Shown: piece after piece, positions 54,024-63,895 of the stretch
How positions within the stretch are numbered: position 1 is the stretch's first letter
Layout of the letters: every line of letters starts with the position of its first letter
Assembly: GCA_000310025.1 (NCBI GenBank)
Contig: FN649755.1
Coordinates: 2,680,530 to 2,744,529, forward strand
Origin: Ectocarpus siliculosus
Taxonomy: Eukaryota; Sar; Phaeophyceae; Ectocarpales; Ectocarpaceae
Length of the DNA stretch: 64,000 nt
Direction of reading: 5' to 3'
The notes under the pieces: generated by a model
Database searches by the model: none
The model's input: only the letters and a program-made list of their open reading frames with translations
Told to the model about the DNA's origin: nothing
Position numbers and translations under genes: made by a program

Positions 54024-57000
54024 TTATTTTTTCCGTCGCTTGGGGACCCAGGCCCACACGAACTCCGCTCGGATAGGCTCTTTCCCGGATTCATCTGTAA
54101 CCGTCACCTGGAAGATAACAAAAAAAGAAACAAAATATGCCTTATTGCTTAACACCAGCTGGCATCACTGTTAAAACAATAAGCGCGAGGCAAAAAATAG
54201 GCTCAATATACCCGTAAGGATGCGGGTCTCCGCACAGGGGTGTAAGAGTTTTTCAAAGCTTCACCACTCGTCAACTAGGAAGGCAACACTGCCGAAAAGG
54301 GCGGTTTTGGAATTATCTCATCGAGGTCTTTCCTCAGACGTGTCGTTTGGCCTTCGCACGCTCCTATATCGTTGCGGAGTAAGAAAGCTTTGAGAAACGC
54401 TTACACCCCTGTGCGGAGACCCGCATCCTTACGGTAATCCCAGCATCCAGTCGGTTTTTCTCCCACTCGCTGTTGTAAAGTATTTCAACCCACCCCCTTT
54501 GATCTCTGTGGTTTTATCTCGACCGGGCAGTCTTTCTTCGAGTATTTTCTTCGGTTTTATGCGTATGAATATTTTCTACAAGGTGTGCCTCCGGAATGGG
54601 CTCATCAGAGCGTACTCGTGGTGGAAGTGTCATCCAAGGCGTGTGAAGGGGAAGCGTGTGCTTGTGTGAATCAGCTGCCAGCTGCCATCGGTGACGTTTT
54701 CCAAGCTCGAACAGGTCATACAGCTGACGTGCTTTCGACTCGAAGAGCCCAGCGAGCTTCATCGAACCAAAAGAGAAGAAATCACAAATCTGCAAACAGT
54801 CTTAAAAAAAGGTCAACGCCAGTCCAGAGGGTGCGCTATCTTACGTCATGCAACCTACGGCACCTGTACATTCGCCTCCCCCTTCTCTTGGTCTCGAACG
54901 GCCGTAAGTTGCTCTTCGCTTAGCTCCGCCACGGCCGTTACATCGCCTGGTGCCGGTTCGCAAAGGCGTGTGTTACGGTTCGTTTTTAGAGGACATCGCA
55001 AGAAAGACGTGGCTTTTATAACAACACACGCGCCGTGCGGTAGCCTGGTGAAGTTGATCGCATCAACAACAAAGAGGACATCCAAAGAAGATAATGGCAC
55101 TGCTAAAAGAAACGCGAAATTTGCGGCAGCCTTTGTGAACTCGACCGCATCAACAACACAGAGGACATCGCCAAAGAAGGCGCGGCCTTCACTATCATAC
55201 AAAAAAAAAGCATACCATACCTTGCGACAGCCTTGTGAAATCGATCGCCATGCTCTTGCACAGGGGCAGCCGGCTGTCGGGCACGCTCATGCCGACCAGG
55301 ATTCCCGTGGCGGATTCCGCGGCGAGAGCCATGCCGCACGCGTGCACGCTCCCGATGTGGTTCTGCACCTATCGGACGGGATCGACAAACAAGAAAGTCC
55401 GTACGTTCAAGACACCGCGCTCGTGACCGGTACTTTCTTGGTACAGTAAAATTTCAAATACTTTACTGTACTGAAGTACTCACGAGTATGTTATTGTGGT
55501 TAGAATTACATTCTGCAACAGGTGTTGCCGCTCTTCAGTTGCCGTAACTGGACAACTCACGGATGTGGTTCTGTGCCTACTGAGGGATGGACAAACTAAC
55601 AGTCCGACGTTCAAGACACCGCGCTCGTGATCCGTATTTTGTTGGTACGGGGAAAGTATCAATAACGTGTAGTACTTGGTACATGTGTTTTTATGGCAGC
55701 ACGTGTCGTCGCTCTTCAGCTGCCATAACTGGACTACTCACGGATGTGGTTCTGCGCCTATTGGGGGATCGAAAAACAGAACATTCCGACGGTGAAGAAG
55801 ACACCGCTCTCGTGGTCCTTATTGGTCTCCTGTTTTGGTTGGCTCTGCTTATTGGTTCACGAGTATTTGGTGGTGGATAAGATTCGATCTTCTTGGCGCG
55901 AGACTGTCCGTGTGGGTGTCGTAGCTCATCAATCGACACGACAGGACAGCTCAGATGCGGTTGTGCAGGTGGGATCGACAAAATCGATTCCGACATAATG
56001 GTCACCTCGATCACTATTTACATGGACTGCGGTTACAAGTACAATGCGTGTGCTTCATGCTGTCGCTCTTCGGTTGCCATGACTGGACAGCCCCGAAGCG
56101 GTTCTGCATCTGGAATCGAAAAACAAACGTCGTTGTAAACACCGCGATCGTTGGTGCCATACAGTTACATGTAGCGCCCGCACGTAAGAACCTGGGAGTT
56201 ACGAAATTGCGGCTCAAGAAACGAAAAACTTCAGGAACTTGGTCGTAAGAACAGGGCTCAGTCAAAAAGCCCTCCGCGAAAACCTAGATATTGCAGTCGC
56301 TGTTCGGGTACCCCATGGACTAGAGAAGATAAGAAACGAACCTCGGCCAAAATAAGAGATTCTTGAGTGGTGACGCTCACTGTATGAGTTATCGTGGTCT
56401 AAAACTCGAAGTTCATGCGAGAGTGTGCTTAATGGCATTGCTGTTCAGTTGCCATTACCGGACAGCCCCGAAGCAGCTCTGCATCGGGGATCGACAAAAA
56501 CAATTCCGTCATCGCGAACACCGCGATCACTACTACATATTGTTGGCGCCATGGACAACGTTTTTTTTTTTGTGGTTGGAAACAAACTCGTATTTCACGC
56601 GCGAGAGTGTGCTTAATGACATTGCTGTTCAGTTGCCATGACTGGACAGCATAGATAGACGTGGGGGTGGATGCGCTTCGTTCGGAAGAGCGACATAAGT
56701 GGCAGCAAAGCAAGAACAGGCCACTTCCAACAGCGAGCAGAACCGGCGTGAGATACACCAAGCCACAGTAAAAACTACAGCAACAACAACGACGAGAGGC
56801 AATGGCAGCAACGTCACGACCATCACCAACACCACCACGAACCTAAACTACACTACTACTCCACCAACAGCAACGGCAACTATTGTACTACTATCCACTG
56901 CTGCTGCTACTACAGCAGTACTGTAGAGGTTCCTGTTTGGAGTTTAGTGCCGGTTGAACAGTGCCGTGCCGGTGTTTTCGGCGGGCACGCGCTGAATTTC

Positions 57001-58006
57001 CATGCCATTCTCAGTAGTATTTTGAATAAGTGCCCGCCGGCCCGGTATAGTGCCGGTGATTTTTTCTGGGCACACATCGCCCCTTCACAGGGACCTCTGT
57101 TAATACTGAATTTACTGCTGCACAAATGCTTTAACTTCAGCCCCACTCACTCGTCGGACGTTAACAAAAAAAAAAACTCACTCGTCGGACGTTGGCAACT
57201 TTCACGACGGATCGGTGGGGCGTGAGCTCCTCCACCCGCACGCCCGCAGTGCCGGCCAGTTTCACCTGAAAGGCAAAAATGCGGGGGGGATGAAAAGCTG
57301 TCTGCCACCATCTCCTTTGCCACCGACTTGCCCCACGACGGCTTCGTTGCTTTAGCGGAAGGGTTGGGCTTGGATCACTGGAAAAGCTGTCAAAAAAATG
57401 TACCATAGTATCTCATTTGTCACCGAACCGTCAACCACACAGCTCATTATTGCTTTAGGCGAAGGATTGGGCTTGGACCATTGGCACCACCTGCTCATGC
57501 TCATGCAGCTGCATGCGTGGTTTGCTGATTTATCATCATGTGTTCCGCGTGGTGCACAGATCTCGCTCTGTGCTCAATACAATAATACCAAACATGATCA
57601 TGACCATGACGAGATGAGAGAGCATGAAGTGGAGGTACGGTGACTGCGTCACCTCCCGGCCGCAATTTCGCCGCATTTGGGTTGAAGCCTCGATTCTCGA
57701 TTCGGCACGATCCATCTGGGTTGTGGAAAATGCCCATATAACAACACAAGCCCTTTGTCGCCAAAGCCTTTCTAGGGACCTCCCAATAGGTCGTTCAATC
57801 ACGGTGCATCTTCAACAGCGCTAAAGCAGGCCTCCAGGACACCGCGAAGGCCGATGGGCCCAATGTGCCGATTCGGACCATAATTAGGCCGACCCTCCAT
57901 GCACCTGCGAGTTGAACATCAAGCTGAGTGCCCACGGCTGCAGAGAAGCGGGGAGGTTTCCCTTGATCTTCCCCACCATGGACGCTATCTTGTTCGGGCT
58001 CCCCAT
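54024..58006 (-). CDS. Spliced DUF4442 hotdog-fold protein (thioesterase-like), 5 exons, 164 aa
   Basis: I assembled this from five minus-strand exons: 57905-58006, 57182-57265, 55221-55362, 54864-54946 and 54024-54107 (stop TAA at 54024-54026). All four introns are GT-AG. Phases (0, 0, 1, 0) agree and the frame is open from ATG to stop. The protein reads MGSPNKIASMVGK at the start, V-K-L-A-G-T-A-G-V-R in exon 2, N-H-I-G-S-V-H-A and M-A-L-A-A-E-S-A-T-G in exon 3, E-K-G-E-A-N-V-Q in exon 4 and V-T-V-T-D-E-S-G-K ... W-A-W-V-P-K at the end. This order of motifs and the length match the DUF4442 family, which has a hotdog fold related to acyl-CoA thioesterases; the Glu in A-A-E-S-A-T-G sits where such enzymes carry an acidic active-site residue. 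Substrate unknown, no targeting peptide seen. The introns carry MITEs and tandem duplications of exon edges. Confidence 0.88.
54212..54434. mobile_element. MITE with 50-bp near-perfect inverted ends, in intron 4 of the DUF4442 gene
   Basis: The left end (from 54212, CCGTAAGGATGCGGGTCTCC) and the reverse complement of the right end (to 54434) agree at about 48 of 50 positions. The 223-bp element lacks a coding frame. TA lies next to both ends, which would suit a Tc1/mariner or Stowaway-type target, but one extra C on the left leaves this open. Confidence 0.8.
54829..54868. mobile_element. MITE end abutting the exon 4 splice donor
   Basis: gtccagagggtgcgctatc...gcaacctacgg matches the terminal repeat of the elements at 60242-60467 and 61789-62017. 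It begins three bases inside intron 4 on the minus strand (CAG^GTG then CCGTAGG). No matching second end is seen nearby, so it is a fragment. Confidence 0.55.
55025..55220 (-). repeat. Partial tandem copies of exon 3's 3' end in intron 3
   Basis: Two degenerate copies of the last ~27 nt of exon 3 (minus-strand GCGATCGATTTCACAAGGCTG) occur at about 55038-55066 and 55124-55150, each followed by the same tgcgatc/gaggacatc-type spacer at a ~90-bp period. They read as the exon end plus part of the donor site but have lost GTATGG. Confidence 0.6.
55363..56650 (-). repeat. Tandem repeat array in intron 2 carrying copies of the exon 3 acceptor
   Basis: About five extra copies of the exon 3 boundary occur at 55562, 55743, 55954, 56095 and 56471 (plus-strand gatgtggttctg or variants; minus-strand GCAG then AACCACATC). 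The first three are spaced ~180-210 bp. After the first nine exon bases they diverge to CGTGAGTTGTCCAG, and each is accompanied by the block ctcttcagttgcc...actggaca. The array explains the short minus frames in this interval. Confidence 0.75.
56205..56395. repeat. Dispersed repeat, copy 1 (partner at 59260-59440)
   Basis: The shared order cgcaagaa/cgtaagaa..., gctcagtcaa, aaaacctat, taccccatg, cggccaaaa, agagattctt/agaggttctc is found again at 59260-59440. No ends or coding content are recognised. Confidence 0.55.
56925..57098. mobile_element. MITE of the GGTCCCTGT family, in intron 2
   Basis: The ends AGAGGTTCCTGT and ACAGGGACCTCT pair with one mismatch. The interior is homologous, in reverse orientation, to 61531-61701 (for example cggcgggcacgcgctgaatttccatgccatt). 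174 bp, no frame. Confidence 0.75.
57146..57193 (-). repeat. Duplicated splice donor of exon 2
   Basis: ctcactcgtcggacgtt occurs at 57146-57162 and again at 57177-57193, separated by an A-run. On the minus strand this is the 3' end of exon 2 plus its GTGAGT donor, copied 31 bp downstream. Confidence 0.8.
57290..57480. repeat. Imperfect ~105-bp tandem duplication in intron 1
   Basis: Two copies share gaaaagctgtc, catctc(c/a)tttg(c/t)caccga, ttgctttag(c/g) and gaaggRttgggcttggaYcaYtgg; the first is at 57291-57384, the second at 57382-57484. Confidence 0.6.
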
Positions 58007-59259
58007 GACCTCCTCCCTTGCCACTATATCTCCCTCTTGCTGGCCCTCCCCCTCTCTATCTCCGCGTCTCCCTGTGGTTGCAACGAACAGGATGTTGAAA
58101 GTGGAAACTCTCCGCGTTTTGCTTCAACAATCAACCACGTCCAAAGACGACCCCGCCGCTCACACAGCGCAGCGCGAACTGGGAGGAACTACCGTGGACG
58201 CCTCAGGGATCTTGCAGGCTCGCTTTGCATGCAGTGACAACCTTCCCTTCTTTCTCGGCACGGTGCTGCAGCTTTGTCTGTCTTCTGCTGTGTTCTTTCA
58301 GACGATGGCAGACGAAGGGGAGACGTGGGTGCAAGTGCCCCCCCCCCTATACCCATAGATTTTCTTCATACACAAACGGGCGTCCTCTCTCGATCTCTCG
58401 ACACAGCACCGCCGATTTAGATCCATCGCAGCACGGATGGACCTCCCTCTCTCGCTGCCTGCAGTGTGTACTGCAATGTAAGGTTACAAATGATCTCTAC
58501 AACGAGCAGGAGGGAAGGGACGGAAAAGAGAAATCCTCTTGAGGGAAGGGACGGAAAAGAGAAATCCTCTTGAGGATCTTGGCAGAGCCAGATCTATCCG
58601 CGTCCAGAAAGTACCGTCTACTTCCCGAGAGCGTGAGATTTCCCGTCTCCTCTCCCTTGTTGCCAAGGAGAGAGGAACGCCGGAAAATCCGACATCGAAC
58701 AAGCAAGCCACAGACAGGGCGGCGGGTTTTATGTGTGTGTTTTCGTCCTATTATGGCGACAGTCCCCCCATTTTTCGTGATGAGACGTGTACTACACTTT
58801 TCAGTGTATGTAGTTTTTCGTACAACTACAACCATCCATGGTCACACAGGAGGGAGTAAACACCAGGCAGGGCCCTTTTTTTATTACTTTCGTGCCCCAT
58901 CTTCCCCCTGCGGTGCGCGCTTGTAGTAAAATAAAAAAAAGGTGAACGCCGACAAATAGCTCCGACCCTGCTGGCTGATGGCATCGATCGCCCGCCGGTC
59001 AGGATATTTCGGCCAATCAGAACTCAGTGGCGTCGCCGGTGTTGACCAATAAGAAAATCAACCGCTCACCCGCAGAAGAACGAGCTTTGTTTTCCTTTGA
59101 ACTTTGTATTTCGTCAGGGCCGCTGGGGTTGTGGTCATAAACACATCCTAATGTCAAGCTTCCGCGGTTGGGAAGGTTGCTGCTGCAAGGCAAGGGTGGG
59201 CAACGAGGTGCATCAACCGCAACAACAGAACGCGTAAAAACATACCACCCAAACACTTG
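58007..59259. other. Upstream of the DUF4442 gene
   Basis: Expected promoter and 5' UTR on the minus strand, though no TATA or initiator is identifiable. A 32-bp exact tandem duplication (gagggaagggacggaaaaga...) lies at about 58510-58573. No other gene is supported. Confidence 0.4.
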
Positions 59260-59440
59260 AGCCCCACTAAATCCAAAATCGAAGAACTTGGCCGCAAGAA
59301 AGAACAGGTGCTCAGTCAAGACGCCTGCACTAAAACCTATTTATAGTCGCCAGGGGGATACCCCATGCAGAAGACAATACGAAACCAGCGTCGGCCAAAA
59401 CTAAGAGGTTCTCAAGCGGTAGCGCGTTCTGTAGGGTGGT
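59260..59440. repeat. Dispersed repeat, copy 2 (partner at 56205-56395)
   Basis: Direct-orientation counterpart of 56205-56395. Confidence 0.55.
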
Positions 59441-60241
59441 GGAGTGCCAGCTCTTACTCTAGTTTTTCCTCCAAGGCCTCCCGGCCTACTGTCCGTTGTG
59501 TGACACACCCGTCTGTGTGACTGCCGGTCCGGTGAGATACAGACAGCAGCAGACGACAAAAATTACGCATTCAACTATCGACAACCACGGTAGGTAATAG
59601 TGCATTCGGGCCGAGACAAAAACACTTAAAAACATTGCAATCATGCACGGGCATATGCAACACTCGTTGGTGTTCCAAACAATACTGAACAACGACGAGT
59701 CAGTCACACGGACATTGCGTGTTGACAACAAGTTCATCACATGGGCATGCGTGTTGGTTGTCCAAAAATGTTTTTATCACCGGTGCCGTCGATATCGTCT
59801 CACCGAACGAGGCAACGTACTCCTGTACAAAAAAACAAAAAACCTCTTCCACGGTCTTCTTTCGAGGCGGAAAAACAGCAAATGTCTATTCAAACGGCAA
59901 CAAAGACTAGCCCCAAACACACACAACAAAACACCCATTCATCTAAATAAATTGAGAATATAAAGAGTCCCACCATACAGGCGTGCTTAAGTTTTGCACG
60001 CCTTAGTGGCTGGTAGACCACAGACCACGCGCCCTGAGGAGCATTTTCCCCACAGGACCGATCACCGATGGCCAATCGTTCCTTCCTACACGCTGTCAAA
60101 GGTGACTCAAAAACACGTTGCCTTTAGCCTATCTATCCTATCGATGTTATCTCCTGCCTGCCTTTTCAGGCCACCATCAAACGAGGGCAGGGCGGACAAA
60201 AACCACAGACACAAAACAGAAACCAAGCAGTCTTCTAATCC
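59441..60241. other. Intergenic, nothing recognised
   Basis: A hydrophobic 84-codon minus frame at 59486-59740 has no recognised features and weak codon pattern. No RNA gene seen. Confidence 0.3.
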
Positions 60242-60467
60242 ACCGCAGGTTGCTGATATATCACACCCCCTTTTGTAACGATTTTCGAAGCTCGATATCT
60301 CGACAGCACAAAACATTGGCGGTGCCGAAAATGGCGGGAGGCGTTGGAACCTTCTTGTCGAGAGCTTTCCGAAAACGTATACTTCAATTTCGGCATCCTC
60401 TTCGTCGTGGAGTAATCGAGCTCCGAAAATCGGTCCAGGGGGTGTGATATCTTATGCAACCCACGGT
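60242..60467. mobile_element. MITE with CACACCCCC inverted ends, copy 1
   Basis: The left end (ACCGCAGGTTGCTGATATATCAC...) and the reverse complement of the right end (ACCGTGGGTTGCATAAGATATCAC...) are alike over about 60 bp and include CACACCCCC and CGATTTTCG(A/G)AGCTCGAT. 226 bp, no frame. Confidence 0.7.
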
Positions 60468-61530
60468 ACACCCTTCGTGTTCTCCCGTCATGATATGGAG
60501 CAACCGCATCCCGCCGTCTTTGGAGGTTTAGATGTCATTCCTTGCTCCGACTCGGTTGCCTGAAAAGAAAAAAAGATGCGACAAAAAACAAATTGGGCGG
60601 GACAGTCAAAAGAAAAAAATTGAACAAAAAACATTGGGCAGTACCGTTAAAAAAGAAGATACAACAAAAAGCATCGGGCGGGACCGCTACCCACAGGGGA
60701 GATATCGCTGCATGCTCTGCTTGGGAAATCGTAGAAACTACATGCTCCGCTAACGCTAAATTCATTGCCAGCGTATCCTACATGTAGATAGACCCTCATC
60801 TAGGATAGAGATGGATTCGTTTGTGTTATGCTTACAAGAAAACATTGCTAACTTATGCTACAGGAAGCTAGACCCCCATCTATGGACAGAGATTGATTAG
60901 TTGTGCTATGTCAACAAGAAAACAAAGACGAAGCGAAAAAGACTTGCTACACCCGGCGCAGGGAGAACATTTGGAGTAGGCAAGGCAAATAAACCATTCG
61001 AAGTACTATATACACATCAGCGTGTATGATCGATGGTTTTCGTGCAAGAGGAAAAACGGAAAGCAACAACCAAAGCAGCGGCGGCGGGGGGGGGGCTACA
61101 CAAAATCAGTCATTGCCGCTCAGCACTCGTTGGTGTCATGGTGGGACGCGGGTATGTATGTTTTGCATGCCTTAGCTGTTCGACCGTTGGTCACGGGTCC
61201 TCGAGAGGACAGAGCGTGCGGGGGGGGAAGGCGTGCTGTTCATGTTTTGCATACCTTACTTGTAGCGGTTAGACCATTGGCAATGCGTCCTCGAGAGGAC
61301 CGCGGGGGGGGGCGGGGAGAGAAGAAGAGGGACGTCGAGAATGGAACGCCGAGTACAGCAGTAGAGTGGCCCCTATACATTGAAATACCCTACTTGTAGG
61401 TTGCAAACAGCCACCACACCCCATTGGACAGAATTTCTTAAGCTTGGCTAAAGCCACCACCAAGAAGACACCGAAATCAAACGCAGAGGGGTGTGGTATC
61501 TTGCGTCAAATTTGGTATAGAGACTACAGT
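60468..61530. repeat. Intergenic with three short tandem repeats
   Basis: 60577-60690: three copies of a ~45-bp word (acaaaaa-caaattgggcgggac-gt). 60785-60925: two copies of a ~75-bp word (tagacccycatcta...gagatt/gatt...caagaaaac). 61140-61315: two copies of a ~105-bp word (ttttgcat...cctta...gtcctcgagaggac...gggggg), with a decayed relative at 59990. No gene. Confidence 0.55.
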
Positions 61531-61701
61531 GGGGGTCCCTGTTTTTGGCCGGTGCGTGCCCAGAATGTTCACCGGCGCTATGCCGGACCGGCACTACTCA
61601 AAGTACTGACAATGGCATGGAAATTCAGTGTGTGCCCGCCGAAAACACCTGCACTACACCGGCCATTGGCACTATTCAACCGGCACTGAACAGGGACCCC
61701 C
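61531..61701. mobile_element. MITE of the GGTCCCTGT family, copy with perfect ends
   Basis: 13-bp perfect inverted ends GGGGGTCCCTGTT / AACAGGGACCCCC; 171 bp; the interior matches 56925-57098 in reverse orientation and, in part, 52352-52455. No frame. Confidence 0.8.
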
Positions 61702-61788
61702 TCCGTGATACGTTTTCGGAAAGGTGTCGAAGAGACGGTTAAAACGCCGTGCCGCCTTCGAGACCGTCTCTCCTTTCGAAGCGGAGTA

Positions 61789-62017
61789 ACCGTATGTGAC
61801 ACAAGATAACACACACCCTGGACCAATTTTCAAAGCTCGATTACGGCACGACGAAGAGGATGCATAAACGAAATGGTACATTTTCGGAAAGCTCTCGACC
61901 AGACGGCTTCAACGCCCCCGTTTTCGGCGCTGTGTGTGACTCTCTCTCTGCTGTTGAGAATTCGGGATTTGAACATCGGTTCAGGGGGTGTGCTATCTAT
62001 CATGTGTCATTTACGGT
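61789..62017. mobile_element. MITE with CACACCCCC inverted ends, copy 2
   Basis: The ends ACCGTATGTGACACAAGATA and (reverse complement of the right end) ACCGTAAATGACACATGATA lead into CACACCC(C/T)CTG(G/A)ACC on both sides. Same family as 60242-60467. Confidence 0.7.
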
Positions 62018-62670
62018 AATCGAGCTTTGAAACATCGGTGTGGTATCCCACGTCATGCGGCCTTCGATAGTGCCAACAAGCGCTTAAAAACCGCGTTGTG
62101 TTGAGGGCCTTCCCACGACATACCCCAAGAGGGGGAGAGGTGTCGTCCCCCCCTAGGGCGACTTTAAAAGCTCGATTTCAAGGGTGTGTGGAAATCGCCC
62201 GGCACGTCAACAGAAATCCCTCGACGATACGTTTCAAACCACCATCATCGTATCATCGTAGGTGTTGACGCGATCTTGGTCGTTCGTCAAGAAATCGAGC
62301 TTTGAAAATAGGTCTGGCGGGGGGGGGCATCTCTCCGTCACTTGCGGTTGGTTTCCAAGACGAACAGGCGGCAGCGTCGAAAGGACCCCAGCGCGGCAAA
62401 AAGGAACTACCGTACTGTGTTGCGCAGTTTTCTGTTTTGTAAAAAAAAGAGTCTTTCGTGACAAAAAACAACTGGCCGTGCCGACCGAAGATCCGTGAAT
62501 GGCGGTTGATGTCATCCATGATCGTTTGGGAGAGGAAGGCTTGTTGACCAATTAGAAACCTGCGTGTCATGATGTCGTTCTAAACGACACGAGAATGGCA
62601 AACACAAATCCCTACATGTGGGGGAGAGTCGAACCGACCCACAAAACAACAATTCACACGTCTAACGCAT
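62018..62670. other. Intergenic with partial MITE-related sequence
   Basis: cgagctttgaaa...tcggt/aggt occurs at 62021 and 62298 next to ggtgtggtatc and gggggcatctc, fragments of the CACACCCCC-type family. No gene supported. Confidence 0.35.
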
Positions 62671-62755
62671 GGTCGCCCCGGTAGTCTAGTTGGGATCCTC
62701 GAAAATCTTTTAGTGGTGGCCAGGGCCATGGGTTCGAATCCCGGCATAAGCGAGC
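62671..62755 (+). ncRNA. tRNA-like Pol III unit (SINE head or degenerate tRNA)
   Basis: TAGTCTAGTTGG (62682-62693) is a full A-box match and GGTTCGAATCC (62731-62741) a full B-box match, with tRNA-like spacing. A T-arm-like hairpin can be drawn around TTCGAAT. A 7-bp acceptor stem cannot: the seven bases after the T-arm (CATAAGC) find no partner upstream of the A box. It is therefore more likely a tRNA-derived SINE head or a decayed tRNA than a working tRNA gene. Confidence 0.5.
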
Positions 62756-63081
62756 TCTTCCCGCAAAGTGAGTTTTATCTCGCTTCCGTTCATGTGTACA
62801 CAGAATGCTGCACTCTTCTCGCATTACAAATCGAAGGCAAAGCACTGCAGGAGGGGTGGGCAGGGGGGGGGGAACCCTTCAGTGTGACCACGGGTTGGAG
62901 CAAAAGGCACAAGTGTTGTGAGCGCTGACATGACGTTAAGACAAAAAAACAAGAACAAAAAGAGCATGTGCTGGGTTGGTTTGTTTGTGACAAGGCAAAT
63001 GCGGCACCGTCAACTAAGAAGTAGGCTTTGATGTTGCGTTTTATCCCCCGTAAGTGGCTTCGTTGAAACGTCAACCAACCC
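62756..63081. other. Intergenic, possible SINE body
   Basis: Sequence after the Pol III unit shows no obvious poly-A tail. A G-run (62857-62871) and an A-rich stretch (62940-62960) are present. No gene. Confidence 0.3.
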
Positions 63082-63620
63082 TTAACGAGCGCGGTCAATA
63101 CGGTCACTGCATACGCTACCTAGCGAAAGACGAACCGGACGAAGCACCAGCGCCTGTGTGTAGCGGACTAAAGAGAACAACGCCGTTGGACATGAACCAT
63201 ACCACAGACCGGCAACGACGACAACAACAATGATACACCGAACGAATCCCTCTCTCACATTGTTTCCGAGCCTGGCGGCTCGCCCGCCCCCCGCCCGCTG
63301 GCGCCCTGGTGGCTTCGCGGCAGCGGTGCCGGGTCTCCCAGACCCCCCCCCCTCCGTCTTCGCCGCCGTCGCGACAACAAACGCGGCGGTTCCTCCTGCG
63401 GTTCCCCCGCGTACCCCCCCCGAGTCGGCACTCCCGTCCGAATTCCGCCGCCCCGCGGAGGAACCTTGTGCGTTTTTAATACCTCGGGCTACCGTTGCTG
63501 CTCTTGCTGGTGGTAGCGGGTCGAAATCTGCGGCGGCGGCCGTGTCTCCGAAACCGGTGGACGTTGCCGGCCCGACCACCGGCTGTTGTTGCCGTCGGGG
63601 CTCTCCTTGTTGTCGTCCTC

Positions 63621-63677
<57 letters not shown>

Positions 63678-63845
63678 CCGCCAAAACGTGGCTCTTGCTG
63701 ATGATGCCGGCCGCCGTGCTGCCGCCGCTTTCACAAGAAACGTCCCGTTCATCCTCCCTCCGCTTCGGAACCCCCGCGCCAAACCCTCCACCTTCTCGGC
63801 TGCCAGTGCCACGGGAACTGCCGCTACTACCTTTCCGTTGCAGGC

Positions 63846-63895
<50 letters not shown>

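Noticed and set aside
54691-55449. 252-codon plus-strand frame as a gene
   Set aside because: It is antisense to exons 3 and 4 and introns of the DUF4442 gene; the minus strand has coherent splice sites and a family match.
62671-62755. Functional tRNA gene
   Set aside because: A and B boxes are fine, but no acceptor stem can be paired and the anticodon arm is not clear.
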